Shown here: piece by piece, positions 23,761-35,839 of the stretch
Layout of the letters: each line of letters starts with the position of its first letter
Position numbering within the stretch: the first letter of the stretch is position 1
NCBI GenBank assembly: GCA_022494885.1
Contig: JAGVSM010004988.1
Location: 247,188-311,187 of the forward strand
DNA: 64,000 bases
DNA from: Micrasema longulum
Taxonomy: Eukaryota > Arthropoda > Insecta > Trichoptera > Brachycentridae
Reading direction: 5' to 3'
The notes under the pieces: model-generated
The model's input: the letters and a program-made list of their open reading frames with translations, nothing else
Told to the model about the DNA's origin: nothing
Database searches by the model: none
Translations under genes and position numbers: made by a program

Positions 23761-25305
23761 ACATCCTAATGTAAAACTCTGTTTTAAACCACTTATTCAT
23801 AGCTTTACAGTGATAAGAGGGATTTGGTTGTACTGAAATTGAAAAGCTAATTTTTATAAATAAAAAAATTGGCAATACCATAATTAAAAAATAAATATTT
23901 AAGGATTGTTGATTTTTGGGAAAATAATTATGCATTAAGTTAATTTACACTAATTATACTTTTCTGGCGCAAAACAGTAAGTTTTTAAAATTATTTTTTA
24001 AAATTAGAAAATATAATACACCTTTTTGTGTTTACAATTTTAAATAAATGGGAAATTTTGAAATAAGTTAATTTCAATCAAAGTAGTTACGGAATCAAAA
24101 ATACTGACTGGAAATATGAAATACGACATCAAGTTAATATAAAAGTTTACTGACCACAATTTCCACATTTACACAATAGACATAATTATTTACTCGAATC
24201 TATCCAATACCAATTATTACAAAAACGTGTAATGAAATATTAGATAAATAATATAAAACTGAAGTATAAAGTATTATTTCAATGACATTTTTGTAGGATG
24301 AATTTTACAAGATTAGTTTAGTTTGATTTATTTTTTACACAAAGAATAGTTTTTACGATTATCAACACTTATAAGAGAAAACTTGTTAGTTTTAAAAAAA
24401 AAATATTGAATATCTAAAATTTGTGATGTTGAGTTGTCAATATACGGGCTATTTAATTATTACAAGGAATGCTAACCTCGTGTTTTAAAAGATACACATA
24501 TATTTTAGATTGAGACTATGCGACAAGCAATTTTTAAAATAAGTAAAAAAAAAAAAACTTTGTAAATTAAGTGAAAATCGCTTAAAACAAAATTAATACA
24601 TAGGAATAAAATAATGTGATTTTATGCACTTAGTTAATTTAAGACAAAACAAAAAAATTTATATACTTAGAAATTATCCCATCAGAAAAGAACAGTGTAT
24701 GATAGAATCACACGCAGATCTGAAAAATGACAAATGAGTGGTGAAACTAATCAAATATATTAAACAGTAAAATATCATCGCTAACTTTTGATTCAAGAAT
24801 AGTCAGGTTTTAAAGGTGCCCCCTTTTCAAAACATTCTAACTTGGATGGACTCACTTTACTCACTCTCACTCGTGATTTTCACTTTATTTATCTACATGC
24901 TTTTTACAAAACGGAAAAACCTTAAAATTTACAAAAAGGAGGTTAATTATTATAATGCGTGAAAACGCGCATACATTTTAAGACTAAACAATGATTTATA
25001 TATTTTAATTACTTATATTCCCTATACGTGGAAGAGTCTGAGATAACTTTGAGTGCATTTGCAGGTTTCGAAACAAAGAATGATGCAACTTTGATACTAA
25101 AAATGGCAAAACAGAAAGCTCCGCTTTCCCACCATCCTTGTGACGCGATAAATTAGAGATCATGTGGAAATATTGTTTAAATACGTACTAATATTATTCA
25201 GCTTGCTCTGCACCAGTAACTAGAATATCGGCGGACGATCATCGGGCGATTAATGCACGGTTAAAGTCTCCTCAAGTAAAAACACATGACAAAGAAAGCA
25301 CATGT
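23761..25305. other. AT-rich intergenic stretch with a candidate polyA site for the ZAD gene
   Basis: No gene recognised. A minus-strand AATAAA at 24889-24884, about 420 nt past the ZAD gene stop, could end that transcript. Confidence 0.4.
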
Positions 25306-25692
25306 TTAGTTTTCCTTCTTCTTCTTAGGAGCGTGCCTCGTCTCCCGGGGCACCTGGAGGCGCTTCCTCACGCGGTCTATTTGCAACATCAACATATGCT
25401 GCCCTTCTAAACGTTCCAGACAAACATGACAAATAGTTTTGGGCAATGGATCGGAATGCGATACCTGAAATAATTGGTACATTTAGGCATCTATTAGATA
25501 CAAATACTCCTAAACAATAAAAACTTCTGAATTTAGATAAATACTCACGTTCACTGGAAGATATCTATTAATTTTTTCGGACAAACTAAGTCTGAGACCT
25601 TCAACGCCGTAGATATGAATGACTACTTTGTGCATTTCGGAACATAATCTACATATGAATCCCGTCAGCATTGCTTTATCGATACTCCCCAT
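25306..25692 (-). CDS. Small ZAD (zinc-finger-associated domain) protein, two exons
   Basis: Minus-strand exons 25692-25549 and 25464-25306 join in phase 0 across a short GT-AG intron (84 bp), giving 100 residues and a TAA. Residues 14-17 are CRLC and residues 60-63 CHVC, the latter in the context PLPKTICHVCLERL. Together they form the paired CxxC zinc ligands and LP..IC..C signature of the arthropod ZAD domain, which mediates dimerisation of C2H2 transcription factors. Normally a linker and several C2H2 fingers follow. Here the protein ends after a basic tail (APKKKKEN). I chose the ATG at 25692 as the first in the frame. It could be a ZAD-only dimerisation partner or an isoform of a longer gene whose other exons I cannot see. 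Confidence 0.75.
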
Positions 25693-26157
25693 TATTAATA
25701 TTATTAAAGAGAAAATTTTCAAAGATCAAAATAATTGGTAAAAATACTCTCGAAAATGAAGACACAAAAAGGAATTGCACTTCCATAACGCAAATGTCAA
25801 GAAAAGAAAAGCGAGAAAATCAGAAAATAGTATAGACTAGTGGCTAGAACTAATTTACCGCTAAAACACACTAAAACAGACTTATTGCTATTATAAATAA
25901 AGGCTATTTTAGTATGATTTTATTTTTTATTACCATAAATTTACTTTCCTCTTCAAAACTGAGAATTATCGAATGCACATTATTTCACTACTTACCCTAT
26001 AATATTATACGAATCGAGTATTTTAGAAATAAAAATGGTTGAATGATTTGAACGAATTTTCGTGAGTAACGAACTCGTGAGAATCCCTATCGAGTAATTT
26101 GCTTTTACTCTTAAAGAGGAGAACAATAAACACTATCTTTTTAAGCACTTTTTTTTT

Positions 26158-26306
26158 CCACCGACCGGTTTCAAAGCAAACAAGCTTCTTCGTTAAGGTT
26201 TGCGTAACTAATGAATTATTTCCTATTTTATTTTTATCATATAAATAATTCATTAGTTACGTAAACCTTGACGAAAAAGCTTGTTTTCTTTGAAACCAGT
26301 CGGTGG
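26158..26306. repeat. Long hairpin (60-bp arms) within a dispersed repeat
   Basis: The left arm begins CCACCGACCGGTTTCAAAGC. The right arm ends GAAACCAGTCGGTGG and contains ATTCATTAGTTACGTAAACC. The arms are about 60 bp each, with few mismatches, around a loop of about 27 bp. The right arm and the following about 110 bp recur at 36371-36490 and, more diverged, at 61600-61690 inside the large palindrome. Confidence 0.75.
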
Positions 26307-26944
26307 AAAAACATTTATTGAAAAAAATAGTGGATAAAAACAAAGTTGTTTGATTTATTTTATTATAATGAATAACCACAAAATTAGTGCTTCAAATATA
26401 AAATTTATATTGACATTTGATTAATTTATAAATTAATTTATAATGAAATAAATTTACCTGAAATGTAAAAGCTAATAAATTTTTATGTCCCAGATAGACA
26501 AAGAATGCTTATTTTTTGTTTCACAGACATCAACATTGTACTAACTATTCATTCAATTCACCGGTTACCTCTTCATGAAAGGCTTGCTATGAAGTGATGA
26601 TATTAGTATAGTTTATATCTTGCATTTCAGCAGATCGAATCGTCTAGCTGTGCCCTGGAAAATAATCAATAGCAATTTTAATGCAAAATTAGATTTTGAC
26701 TCTTGAATTTTTTGTACAGTTTAAACAGTATAAAAGTCTTATGGGCGATTATAAATAAATAAAACAAATATTGTGTTCACACATTTGAATATTGGTTCTT
26801 ATTTTACCCTTTTTACAAATATAAATATAAATTTTCAGCTGAAATTCTAGTTTTCATTTTTAAAAATCTAGAAATTTATGTACAAAATTACTATTAAATA
26901 AGCATAAACAATAATTCCACAGAAGAAATTATAAAATAAATATC

Positions 26945-27212
26945 TTCCAACAATATTTTGAGTTTGTCCAAATTTTTGTAGATAAGGACTGGATTCAACT
27001 CCCTGGGGAGCTGTTTATATCAACATATTACAACAGAGATGAAGAACATTTAAGAAAAGGTAATATGGAAGTCTAGGCATCTACAGGGCTTATGACCTGT
27101 CAATGGCTGGTTTTATAGGTCATAAGCCCTGTAGATGCCTAGACTTCCATATTACCTTCTCTTAAATGTTTTTCATCTCTGTTGTAATATGTTAATATAA
27201 ACATCTACGTTA
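26945..27212. repeat. Palindromic tail repeat T, near-perfect hairpin
   Basis: The block from TGAAGAACATTTAAGAAAAGG through CAGGGCTTATGACCTG at 27040-27100 is mirrored, nearly base for base, at 27116-27185. The element starts with CAACAATATTTTGAGTTTGT. Arms of about 80 bp or more surround a 15-20 bp loop. Confidence 0.75.
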
Positions 27213-28250
27213 CAACACAAACAAAGGAAGACAATTAAAAATTATCTAAAAAAACCACTTATTGATCAAACTCAAAATAGTAAACTAATTATTGGGTTTC
27301 GTATTTATTCTTAATCAAATTTTCTAACTTTAAATCAATAATTTTTACTGTACATCTATTTTTATTTTTTCTTCATATTTTCCACTTACATAATATAAAC
27401 ATACTTATATTAAAAAAAAAAAAAAATCCAGAATGTAACTTAAAATTTTTACATCTACACCATAGATTTCATAATGTATTCTAGATTTAGTATACCTCCA
27501 CGCACAGGCCATGACTATGTGGGTTTAAAAAAAAGTGAAATATATTATGTTATTAAAAATGAAACAAACGTAAACTAAAAAAATCTAAATAAATATAAAT
27601 ATTAATAAATCGCAATCATTGGTTTTGATAATTGAGAGTGGATTATTTATTAATTGAATTATTTTTACAAATCAAAATCATGATAAATGGTTTACTTACA
27701 TTTCGATTATATATTTCTTAATCTGAAGATGATTGCCAAGAAAAAAATGAAAGTACTATATATATATTTTTAGAATATGTACACATATTATATAAATGTA
27801 CATTGTAAAATACATATTTTTTTAAATATGGCTGACTTTTTTTTAAAACGAGAAGTCCTAAACTCCACAAGCCCTATTGTTAGCGTATTCACTAATTGAT
27901 TATCAATAGAATTGGCTTTTATCATATATTTTCATTCAAGATAAAGTATTTTATTGGTAGAAAATGACATATTAAATATAAATTGTTTTACTAGGATGCA
28001 AAAAGCATATACATTTGACCAGATTTGTAATTTTATGAACTAACCAATTTGTACATTAAAACATTTAATAGTTTTCAAACTAATTGAAAAAGCTTTTTTT
28101 GAAGCCATTTAATGTTTTTAAAGCAAAAAACGCATTTGTCACATAAAAAATGTTTTCTTACGCGGGGTAAAAATAAGAGCATTAAATTGTAATGCAAAGT
28201 TTCTTGAAAATGTGCAGAAAAAATAATAAAAAATATTTTGATAAAAACGC
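27213..28250. other. AT-rich intergenic stretch, nothing recognised
   Basis: No gene or matched repeat; a poly-A run sits at about 27415. Confidence 0.4.
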
Positions 28251-28529
28251 ACTATTTTTAATGACGTCGCTGGTTCATGTGAATCAACCTATGATCTGAG
28301 AGCTATGGAAGATTTCTGGTCTGCTTGTCGCTTCTGGACCGATAGGAAGAACTGAATGAGAATAAGCGGAAATGAACCTCTGACGTTACACGCGGAGTTA
28401 TTTCAGAAATACGAAGCTTTGAAAAATCGTAGCGCCGATAATACGATATATATAAATTAAAAAAAAAAAATTGACTTAGTTTAAGTCTATTAATAAATAA
28501 AAAAAATTAAAAAAACCACCGAACTTCCT

Positions 28530-28760
28530 CGAGGCGGATTGGCTTTCGGTAGTCTCCCGTGGCCTCTTCAAGCTATTCTCAGAGATAATGTAGAACTATT
28601 ACTAGTTCAGATCTGCCACTTAGTACTACGGCGCCGTAACAACCAATTGACGTTTAGGTATAATAACACATTCCTATTGGTCAAATTTTGTATTTGCGCT
28701 ATTTCACGTTGGCGCTTATATCCGTCGAAAAAAAATTCCGCGGGAAATTCAAAACTTTCC
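28530..28760. promoter_or_regulatory. Promoter-like island: three CCAAT boxes and an E2F-like palindrome
   Basis: Within 220 bp of GC-richer DNA there are ATTGG at 28538, CCAAT at 28643 and ATTGG at 28676. The palindrome TTCCGCGGGAAA at 28736-28747 is E2F-like. The combination is typical of cell-cycle promoters, but no first exon could be identified on either strand, so this is suggestive only. Confidence 0.25.
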
Positions 28761-28799
28761 CTAAAAGTTTTTACAGCTCAGCTTGATCATGAGTAATAG

Positions 28800-30335
28800 T
28801 TAAAAATCAGAAGTATTCACTTTTTTCCAAATTGTTACTTTTACCACGGATTTTTAATTATTACTACTGATCAAACTACAAGTTTATATTATGAAGGAAT
28901 TAAAGCTTCTCTATCATTAATGATTCTGCATTTCGAAAATAATGAGTTTTGGGAATTGATTGCCAACCCATAAAATTTAATAAAAAAATCTTAGTTTCCT
29001 TTTTTGTGATTTAAAAGTGAATTCACCACATTTAACAACAAACTTTTATAAAGCAAACTTGCCCTAACACTGATCATTAATGGTAAAGAGGCTTTGAAGA
29101 CAGAGGAGATGAAAAAAAAGACACTTTATATGGAACATGATTTTTTTAATAATTTAGTTTACGTTGTTAACTTTGATTCAGTGTTAAGTTGGATAAAAAA
29201 ACGCCAACATGGAACACATAATTAAACATGACAATTTTTATTTTAAGTTCTGGAAAGAAAAACATGCCAATTGAACGCTTCAATACATATATGGATATAT
29301 TTAAGTTGATATAATACAGATTTATGCAACAAAAAAAGATAACATTGGAATACAATACTTTCTGAAGAGCTAAACTTATTTGAATTCTATATATATATAC
29401 TTATATAACATGTTTATAGTTTTAATGTATATATTTTAGTCTTTATTCAGAATAAAACATTACATTTAAATTTAATTTGATACAACTTTAAAACGCATAA
29501 AAGAAAAATAATGTGTCGTGGTTCAGATTAGGGCTTCCAACCCTGCAGCTGATTTTCAATCTAGGTTTTTTGCAGAATGAAAAAAATTCAATCCAGTGAA
29601 ATCCTCGTATTAGCGGGATCCTGCATGTTTTAATGCATAGCTTAAAGTTCCATTTACAGGAGTACAATATAAAAGATATGAAAATATTGTCTAATAAACA
29701 GCATCAACCACAAAAGACAATATTCTGGGACAATACAATAATTCCACTTGGATCCTGGGAAAGAACAGTGTTGTATTGTTCACTTGTAAACGGTTGTTAT
29801 ATTTTGTATTTAGTGTATTGTATTATCGAGACATAATTGCAAAAATATTGTAACCAACAAAAACAATATTTTTAAGGAGAACACTAGACTTATTCCTATC
29901 AATGAACAAGGAATACACTTTGAGAATCAATCTCTGGACTATTTATTTTATTGATACCATAATAATATCTTGTTAAAAGATATATGACTGTTGACAGATG
30001 TGGATAAAAATCTATATCAACCAATACCGTGGGATCTTGCTCCAAGTGGAATCAGAAAATCAATAGGGATCCTAGTATAACGGAATGTGCACATACTCCC
30101 AGTTCAGAATACATCAACTTTATAATAATACAAAAAATTTCAAAATAATTAGCCCCTTTTCACATCAAAATTTCTTTCTGGAAGTTATGATTACAGAAAA
30201 ATTTAAAAATGCTAGAATAGCTCTTATCTCAGAATATAATTGCAACAGCTTAATGCTACTTATTAAAATAATATCTACTTATTGCACATTAAAAGCAAAA
30301 ATGTCATATTTTGTGTACTGAACAAATAAAGTGAA
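28800..30335. other. AT-rich intergenic stretch, nothing recognised
   Basis: Only chance frames. A GC-richer patch at about 29515-29635 is unexplained. Confidence 0.4.
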
Positions 30336-30501
30336 GTCCATATTTAAAAGAAATACTGTATGTTAGCTAAAAAAAGACATAACATATTTAATTTGCAATA
30401 ATGATGTGAACAATAAAGGTCCATATTTAAAAGAAATACTGTATTTTAGCTATACAAATACATAACATATTCATTTTGCAACAATGAATAAATAAATAGG
30501 T
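30336..30501. repeat. Tandem duplication, 83-bp period, two copies
   Basis: GTCCATATTTAAAAGAAATA occurs at 30336 and again at 30419, followed in both copies by CTGTATKTTAGCTA and CATAACATATT. The copies have diverged moderately. Confidence 0.75.
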
Positions 30502-30810
30502 CAATAAGAATTGTTTATTTAAAAATATGTGATAAAAACCATCTGTATTTATATGCAAGAGTAAATAAATAACAGTTACTTAAATACAAATTAATGATTT
30601 TAAAATACAAATTAATGATTAATATTTTTTGCTTTTTACAACAGCCAATTTTTGTAAAACATTTAGATTCGAATCAAGTAAAATTACTTCTAAAATTACT
30701 TACATTCTAAATAGAATCATATTTTCCTGACAATATTTTATTTATTTCCTGTGTCTAATTGAATAGTTGTAATTTAAAAATCAGCTTTACAAATTTTACT
30801 TTTATTACAT

Positions 30811-33410
30811 TTATAACCACTCAAAATTTAAATTTTCCTCTATTATATACTGCAAGTTTTTATGGATATTTGATTGAATAAGATTATTTGGATTATTTAA
30901 ATACCCATTAATAATTTCAATCCACCTTGTAAATAAATTCAGAAGGCTATTATATGCTAATTTTAAATAATAACCAGTTCTCTCTCTCAACAATACATAT
31001 TTGTGATGAATTGAAGCTTCTGACTGAGTAAGGGATTGTTTGCAGGCCTCACAAATATTGTCACTTAACAATCTACGACAAATCCAACCAGCAGAATATC
31101 CATGGGCTCCAACTTTACTTCTCTCCTGTTGAGAGCGTAAAATAGATACATCATGCACAGTAATGCTATTGCATTCTGCTATTAACAAACTAGATAATGA
31201 CATCCTAGATTCATTATTGAGCTCAGGTTCTGAAAGTAATGTGGGACCATCACGAGAGAAACTTAAAAACTCTTTCAGGTTTAGTATCATGCGCCCTCTA
31301 TCGTCTTCACAGTTAAGTGTCGGAGAGTGTGACGACAAAAAATTACTAATAAGTGCAGACTTAAAAGTGTTGACAAAGTCTCTGCATGTTGGATTCACAT
31401 TCTTTCCATTGTACATTCTTATTGTACCAAAAAAGTTTTCCAATGGATCTTGGTTGAGACGTCGCAGAACTAGTTTTTTATTACCAGCCTGATGCAAGTC
31501 TGCCCAGAGCCCTTGAAAACCTTTGATGGTCAAAATATAGTTTTTTAGAGATGGTACAATCGTCTCTCTTCCTGAATTCAAATTTCATTTTCTTCAATTT
31601 GTTAATAGCATCAATCCAAAATGCATGGTGTGTAGACTGCGGTGTAGCAATGTATCTCATTTTACCCTTGGAAAAGTTGGTAGCACCATTTGTACTGTCG
31701 GAGAGTTTGTCGAAGAATAAGACGACATCACTGGTGGCTAACAAACTTAATTTTTTGGGTGATGACTCTGAAATAGAAAAAAACAAGTATTTATTAAAGA
31801 CTAAATATTTTTAATTCATATTTTGATCTCATCCGGCACATTTAGATACATACCAAATTCTGCAGCAAAACGAAGAGCAGCAACCGTCCTTTCATTCAAC
31901 ACTCAGTTGCTTACTTTCATTTTTCGGATTTTATCAGGTATAATGTGTGCATCGTGTATTGATTTCAATAACCTCACATCTCCAATCCTTGCGTCCCGTT
32001 CATGCACAAAAATTAAATCATTACAACTTGAAATTTTAGCCTCAGTTGATGTATTTTTATTTAGAAAATTATTTTTTAACCCCTTTATCAAATGGGGGAG
32101 GTCATAAATTATAAAAACCTTATGACTACATATTTCAAAAAATGTTTCATCTGCAAACAAATTTCAATAAAACATTAAACATAATATAAAACTGAAGTAG
32201 TATTATTTAAAATATTTGTAAAGAAAATCTGAATGTAATTTTGCATTTATAAACTAAGGAAATAAAAATAATTCTATCTACCGTTTTAGAAATTAATTTG
32301 TAGAATTAATTTTAAATAAAAAACACTTTGTATTTATACACCACATACGAGTTTAATATTAGTTAGTACACAAGTCTTGGGTATTCAGAATTCATCACCC
32401 ATCATTAGGTTTAAATACAAACCTTTGCAAGTTTATGTTAACATTTGATGATGGGTAATTTTGAATACCAGAACCTTGTTTTCTAACTAATATTAATTTC
32501 ATGATTGACGTATAAATGCAAAGTTTTTTATTAATAAAATATTAAAAATAATTATTACCATAATCTTTCCCATTAATCAAATACATTCTTCGTGTTTCTT
32601 CTCTTAAATATTTAAGTGCTCCAACATTCGTTGCACCTTGGTCACATATACTGGCCTTAATAATAAAACCAGTGTCTGAAACAGCAGCGTACACTTCCCG
32701 AATACATTTAACTGAATGGCAGAAGTTGTCCCTTCACAGAAATAGTAAGCAATATCATAAAAAATCTCCCTTATCATAAAAACCAAGGCATGGTCCGCAA
32801 ATCTGAAATAAGAAAAAAATATATATTCTCGAAATTATGACATTACAAATGGAACTAAATAATTTGTTTGCAATACTAATTTTTTTTTAAAAAACAAACC
32901 TGGCTTTTTCTCAATTCCAAAATCGAGAAGCCTTTGGAGTCCTTCATTTTTCACACCAAAAGATAGTTATGGTGACAGCGAAATTATTAAATATTAATTA
33001 ATATTTTTTTTAAATGCTCTTGTGTTTGCATTTATTCCTGTTCGGAAACTCAATCCTCCAAGAAGTCTATATAAGGTTCGTCTTGAAGGCGATGCAAAAA
33101 TTTTCTGCACGAGTATGTAACCCTTGGGAGAGTTTTTCAACAAAGCAAGGGACAAAATTAGCGCAGTTTTGTGGTATATTATTTTTTTATTTTTGCTTCC
33201 TTGGCTATATGTTCTTCAGTAAATAAAGCCGGTGCTGCTTCAGGAAGTAGCCTACAGTTTCCCTCAATGAACTTTGCCTGAAAATGTCTTTGACATACGC
33301 GAAATGCATAGCGAATTCTACTATGTGATGTGTCTAATTTTGGCAAAGCGATATAGTTTGACGATGTCCCCGGATACATGGCAAGAAAGCATACAACACT
33401 TTTTTGACAT
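30811..33410 (-). pseudogene. Decayed P-superfamily (THAP-type) DNA transposase
   Basis: Read on the minus strand. A THAP-like N-terminus starts at 33410 (MSKKCCMLSC, then in another frame RVCQRHFQAKFIEGNCRLLP). Next comes FADHALVFMIRE at 32802. The exon down to 32559 holds SICDQGATNVG, whose Asp sits in the RNase H-fold position of P transposases. An intron joins it to DETFFEI and IIYDLPHLIKG (32150-31854). A further intron (31853-31768) leads to SSPKKLSLLATSDVV. The C-terminal part (to 30811) has LNQDPLENFFGTIRMYNG, the hallmark of P-element and THAP9 transposases. Frames change within the THAP region, near 32715 and near 31575, and a TGA interrupts the frame after KMKVSN. The gene is therefore inactive, though its splice sites persist. 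Limits of the transposon itself are not defined. Confidence 0.85.
32350..32496. repeat. Hairpin MITE inside a transposase intron
   Basis: TAATATTAGTTAGTACACAA at about 32354 and TTGTTTTCTAACTAATATTA ending near 32494 are inverted repeats. The arms continue through GGGTATTCAGAATTCATCAC and its counterpart. The unit of about 145 bp sits in the intron between the 32802-32559 and 32150-31854 exons of the P-like transposase, so it is probably a nested insertion. Confidence 0.65.
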
Positions 33411-33436
33411 TGTTATAATTATCACAGGCGAGAAAA

Positions 33437-33666
33437 ATAGAAGAGAAAAGGTGAGAAGACACACGCACGCCGTAGATTTAAGGTTAACACACGTTTAAAA
33501 TTTAAACCATTTTTCACACGCGCTTTTTGCTTTTAATAGAAGAGAAAAGGTGAGAAGACTGACACAAACCGAAAAAATAACGAAAACGGGACACGCACGC
33601 CGTAGATTTAAGATTAACACAGGTTTTAAATTTAAACCGTTTTTCACACATGCGCCATTTGCTTTT
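33437..33666. repeat. Direct repeat (99-bp offset) upstream of the transposase
   Basis: ATAGAAGAGAAAAGGTGAGA occurs at 33437 and 33536. Each copy is followed by CACGCACGCCGTAGATTTAA and a TTTAAACC(A/G)TTTTTCACAC block. The second copy has about 30 extra bases in between. Confidence 0.75.
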
Positions 33667-33762
33667 TCTAACTGTGTGACGTCATGATGCGACATCAGCG
33701 CTCGTACGTAGCAAGTGCGTAGCGCTTACTCGAAATAGCGATGCGATACTACCAATTCCATT

Positions 33763-33818
33763 ACTACCAACACAAGGGGGGTAAAACTCCATGACTACCA
33801 ACACAAGGGGGGTAAAAC
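33763..33818. repeat. Short direct repeat, two copies 31 bp apart
   Basis: ACTACCAACACAAGGGGGGT followed by AAAAC occurs identically at 33763-33787 and 33794-33818. It lies upstream of the P-like remnant, where a subterminal or terminal repeat of that element could be expected. Confidence 0.7.
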
Positions 33819-34164
33819 ACTTCGCAATAGGGACTGTCACCCCAGTGGGTCAGTTAGCGCGTGTTGTTTTTGCTGTTTGGTCGCTTTTTGGCCGTAACCA
33901 TATAATATTGCAGTGTATAATCACTTTTTAATCAATATTTCCGCGCCAACTACCGCACTACGAGGCGAACTTCTCTATTCAATTTCCTTTTTCAGGATCT
34001 TTACCTGGGAGTAGCCATCGAGTCAAAAACGATTCTGTATTCTGGCACAGTTCACCCGCCGGCCCGGAATGAATATAAATCTCGATAATGAGGCAGTAAC
34101 CTAAAAACCAGTCGAAATTTAACCGAAATTTAAAGCGGTTTTTACAAATGTTTAAACAACACCG

Positions 34165-34310
34165 GACCGGGTTGTGATCCCGTGGTAGTATTGTGGACTC
34201 ACGGGTCAGAGGTCCGAGGTTCAAATCCCACTCTACCACAACAGGATTTCCATTTTTCCAGTACAAGTTATTCACGAATTTTAAAAAATAGTCTGAAAAT
34301 TTAAATATTT
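34165..34310 (+). mobile_element. SINE-C copy (tRNA-derived head)
   Basis: The head GGGTTGTGATCCCGTGGTAG and a B-box-like GTCCGAGGTTCAAATCCCAC are followed by a CTACCACAAC end and the tail AGGATTTCCATTTTTCCAGT. Minus-strand copies at 56475-56668, 61697-61875 and 62145-62220 share head and, in the first two, tail. Confidence 0.7.
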
Positions 34311-34760
34311 GGAATATAAAAAAATATATGTAAAATTTCTTGATGTTCCGTTAGAATCATTCGCATTCGCATTCGCATTATGCCATTCAATCATTATCCA
34401 TCGATTTAATTATTATTATATAATATTATATTATGATAGACATCTTATATTTACATGAACGTTTGCTTCATCATTGCGACTGTGGGAATATAAATATTGT
34501 TTAAACCTGCTTCACACATAGATAGGTACTATTTTTATCCGATATAATTGTTTTTTACTTGATCGGTTTTTATTCTACGTGTTTCATATTCATAAGTAAT
34601 GTTTGAATTAAATTTAATACGTAAAATAATATAGAGATAAAAATACTGCGATGGTTTGTGATAAAAAATATCGGTATGTATTAATAAACATTATGGTTTT
34701 ATTTTTTTATTTTTTTTAAAAGAAAGAAGTATGTAAAAAATCTATTATATAGCAAACAAA

Positions 34761-34925
34761 TCACGCCATTTCACTGTAAGAGTAGGCAGAGAAGATAAAA
34801 CGCCACACCACTATGTCCTTGTATACTGACCACGCTTCTACGTTCATTCATATTTTCATGCTCGCACGCCGATTATTCTGATTTTTGACATGTCCATCTT
34901 CAAGTGTTAGTTGGATTTGTTAACG
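34761..34925 (-). mobile_element. LINE 3' fragment, WFGHVERM family
   Basis: On the minus strand it matches the terminal part of the family, from the HVKSRNNRRAC-type region to the end CTCTTACAGTGAAATGGCG. It is about 165 bp with substitutions. Confidence 0.65.
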
Positions 34926-35282
34926 TAAGTCTACGTAACGTTATGCTTACGTTTACGAGTTACGAGAAAATGTTTTAAAAGGCTATAAAAAAACAAGTAG
35001 AGGAAGTAGGCCAAAAAATATGCTTTCCTCCCGTGCAAACAGCAAGAATTTTGGTTCATAGCTCTACAGTTTAATAATATTTGATATGTTGGTCAGTTTG
35101 CACGTAAGCTTTCTGTCATTTGGTCACTTTTTTTCAGCTATAACTACAAAAATCCGGATTTCGTGCTTTGCATTGTGCATGCATTCCCCCTCAAGTTAAA
35201 TCAGCGCTGTTCAACGTGCCACAGCGAGAGTAGCGCGATGCCATATAGCTCTCCCAACAATATTTCATGATAAAATGTATGA

Positions 35283-35757
35283 ATCAAGTAAAATTAAGTT
35301 TTCTGTATGAAAAGCAGAATATGCATACATTGTTTTCTTCAAAACATGTTCAATTATAAATTATAGTTAACCGATGAAGATACTATAAATTAATGTTTAT
35401 ACAAAGATACTCATTTTCGTACACAAATAATCAATTTTTTTATAGACAGTCGCAGATAATGCTGTTAAATTCCAATTGAAATAGGGGCCCAGGTACGTGA
35501 ATATTTTGACTATGTCGCGTATTATACTTGTGGACGTCACGATTGAAGGTATAGCCAATATTAATGAGAGAGTTTTTATTTACGCCTTGAAGCACCGTTT
35601 TTGCAATCTCATAATACGGTATGACCAAAAATGGGAAAATGTGGTGTTTCCACTGGTATATGTTTCTTTCAGCTCTATTTTTTATTACTTTTATTTCCGT
35701 TACACACTTTTTGCGGCAAATCCCCAAAAGAAAGTTTGGAAAGGTTAAAAATAGCAA
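35283..35757 (-). mobile_element. LINE C-terminus and 3' tail (family D)
   Basis: The minus-strand frame ends with GYTFNRDVHKYNTRHSQNIH then a PGPLFQLEFNSIICDCL stop at 35440. The YNTRxS motif near the end is common in non-LTR reverse transcriptases. The tail down to 35283 matches 20440-20650. Confidence 0.65.
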
Positions 35758-35839
35758 ACGACTGCTTAGTAATATTTGCGAAATTGTACAGAACGAACAT
35801 ACGGGTCAGCCTGAACCAATGAAGTGAAGTCTCGAGAGC

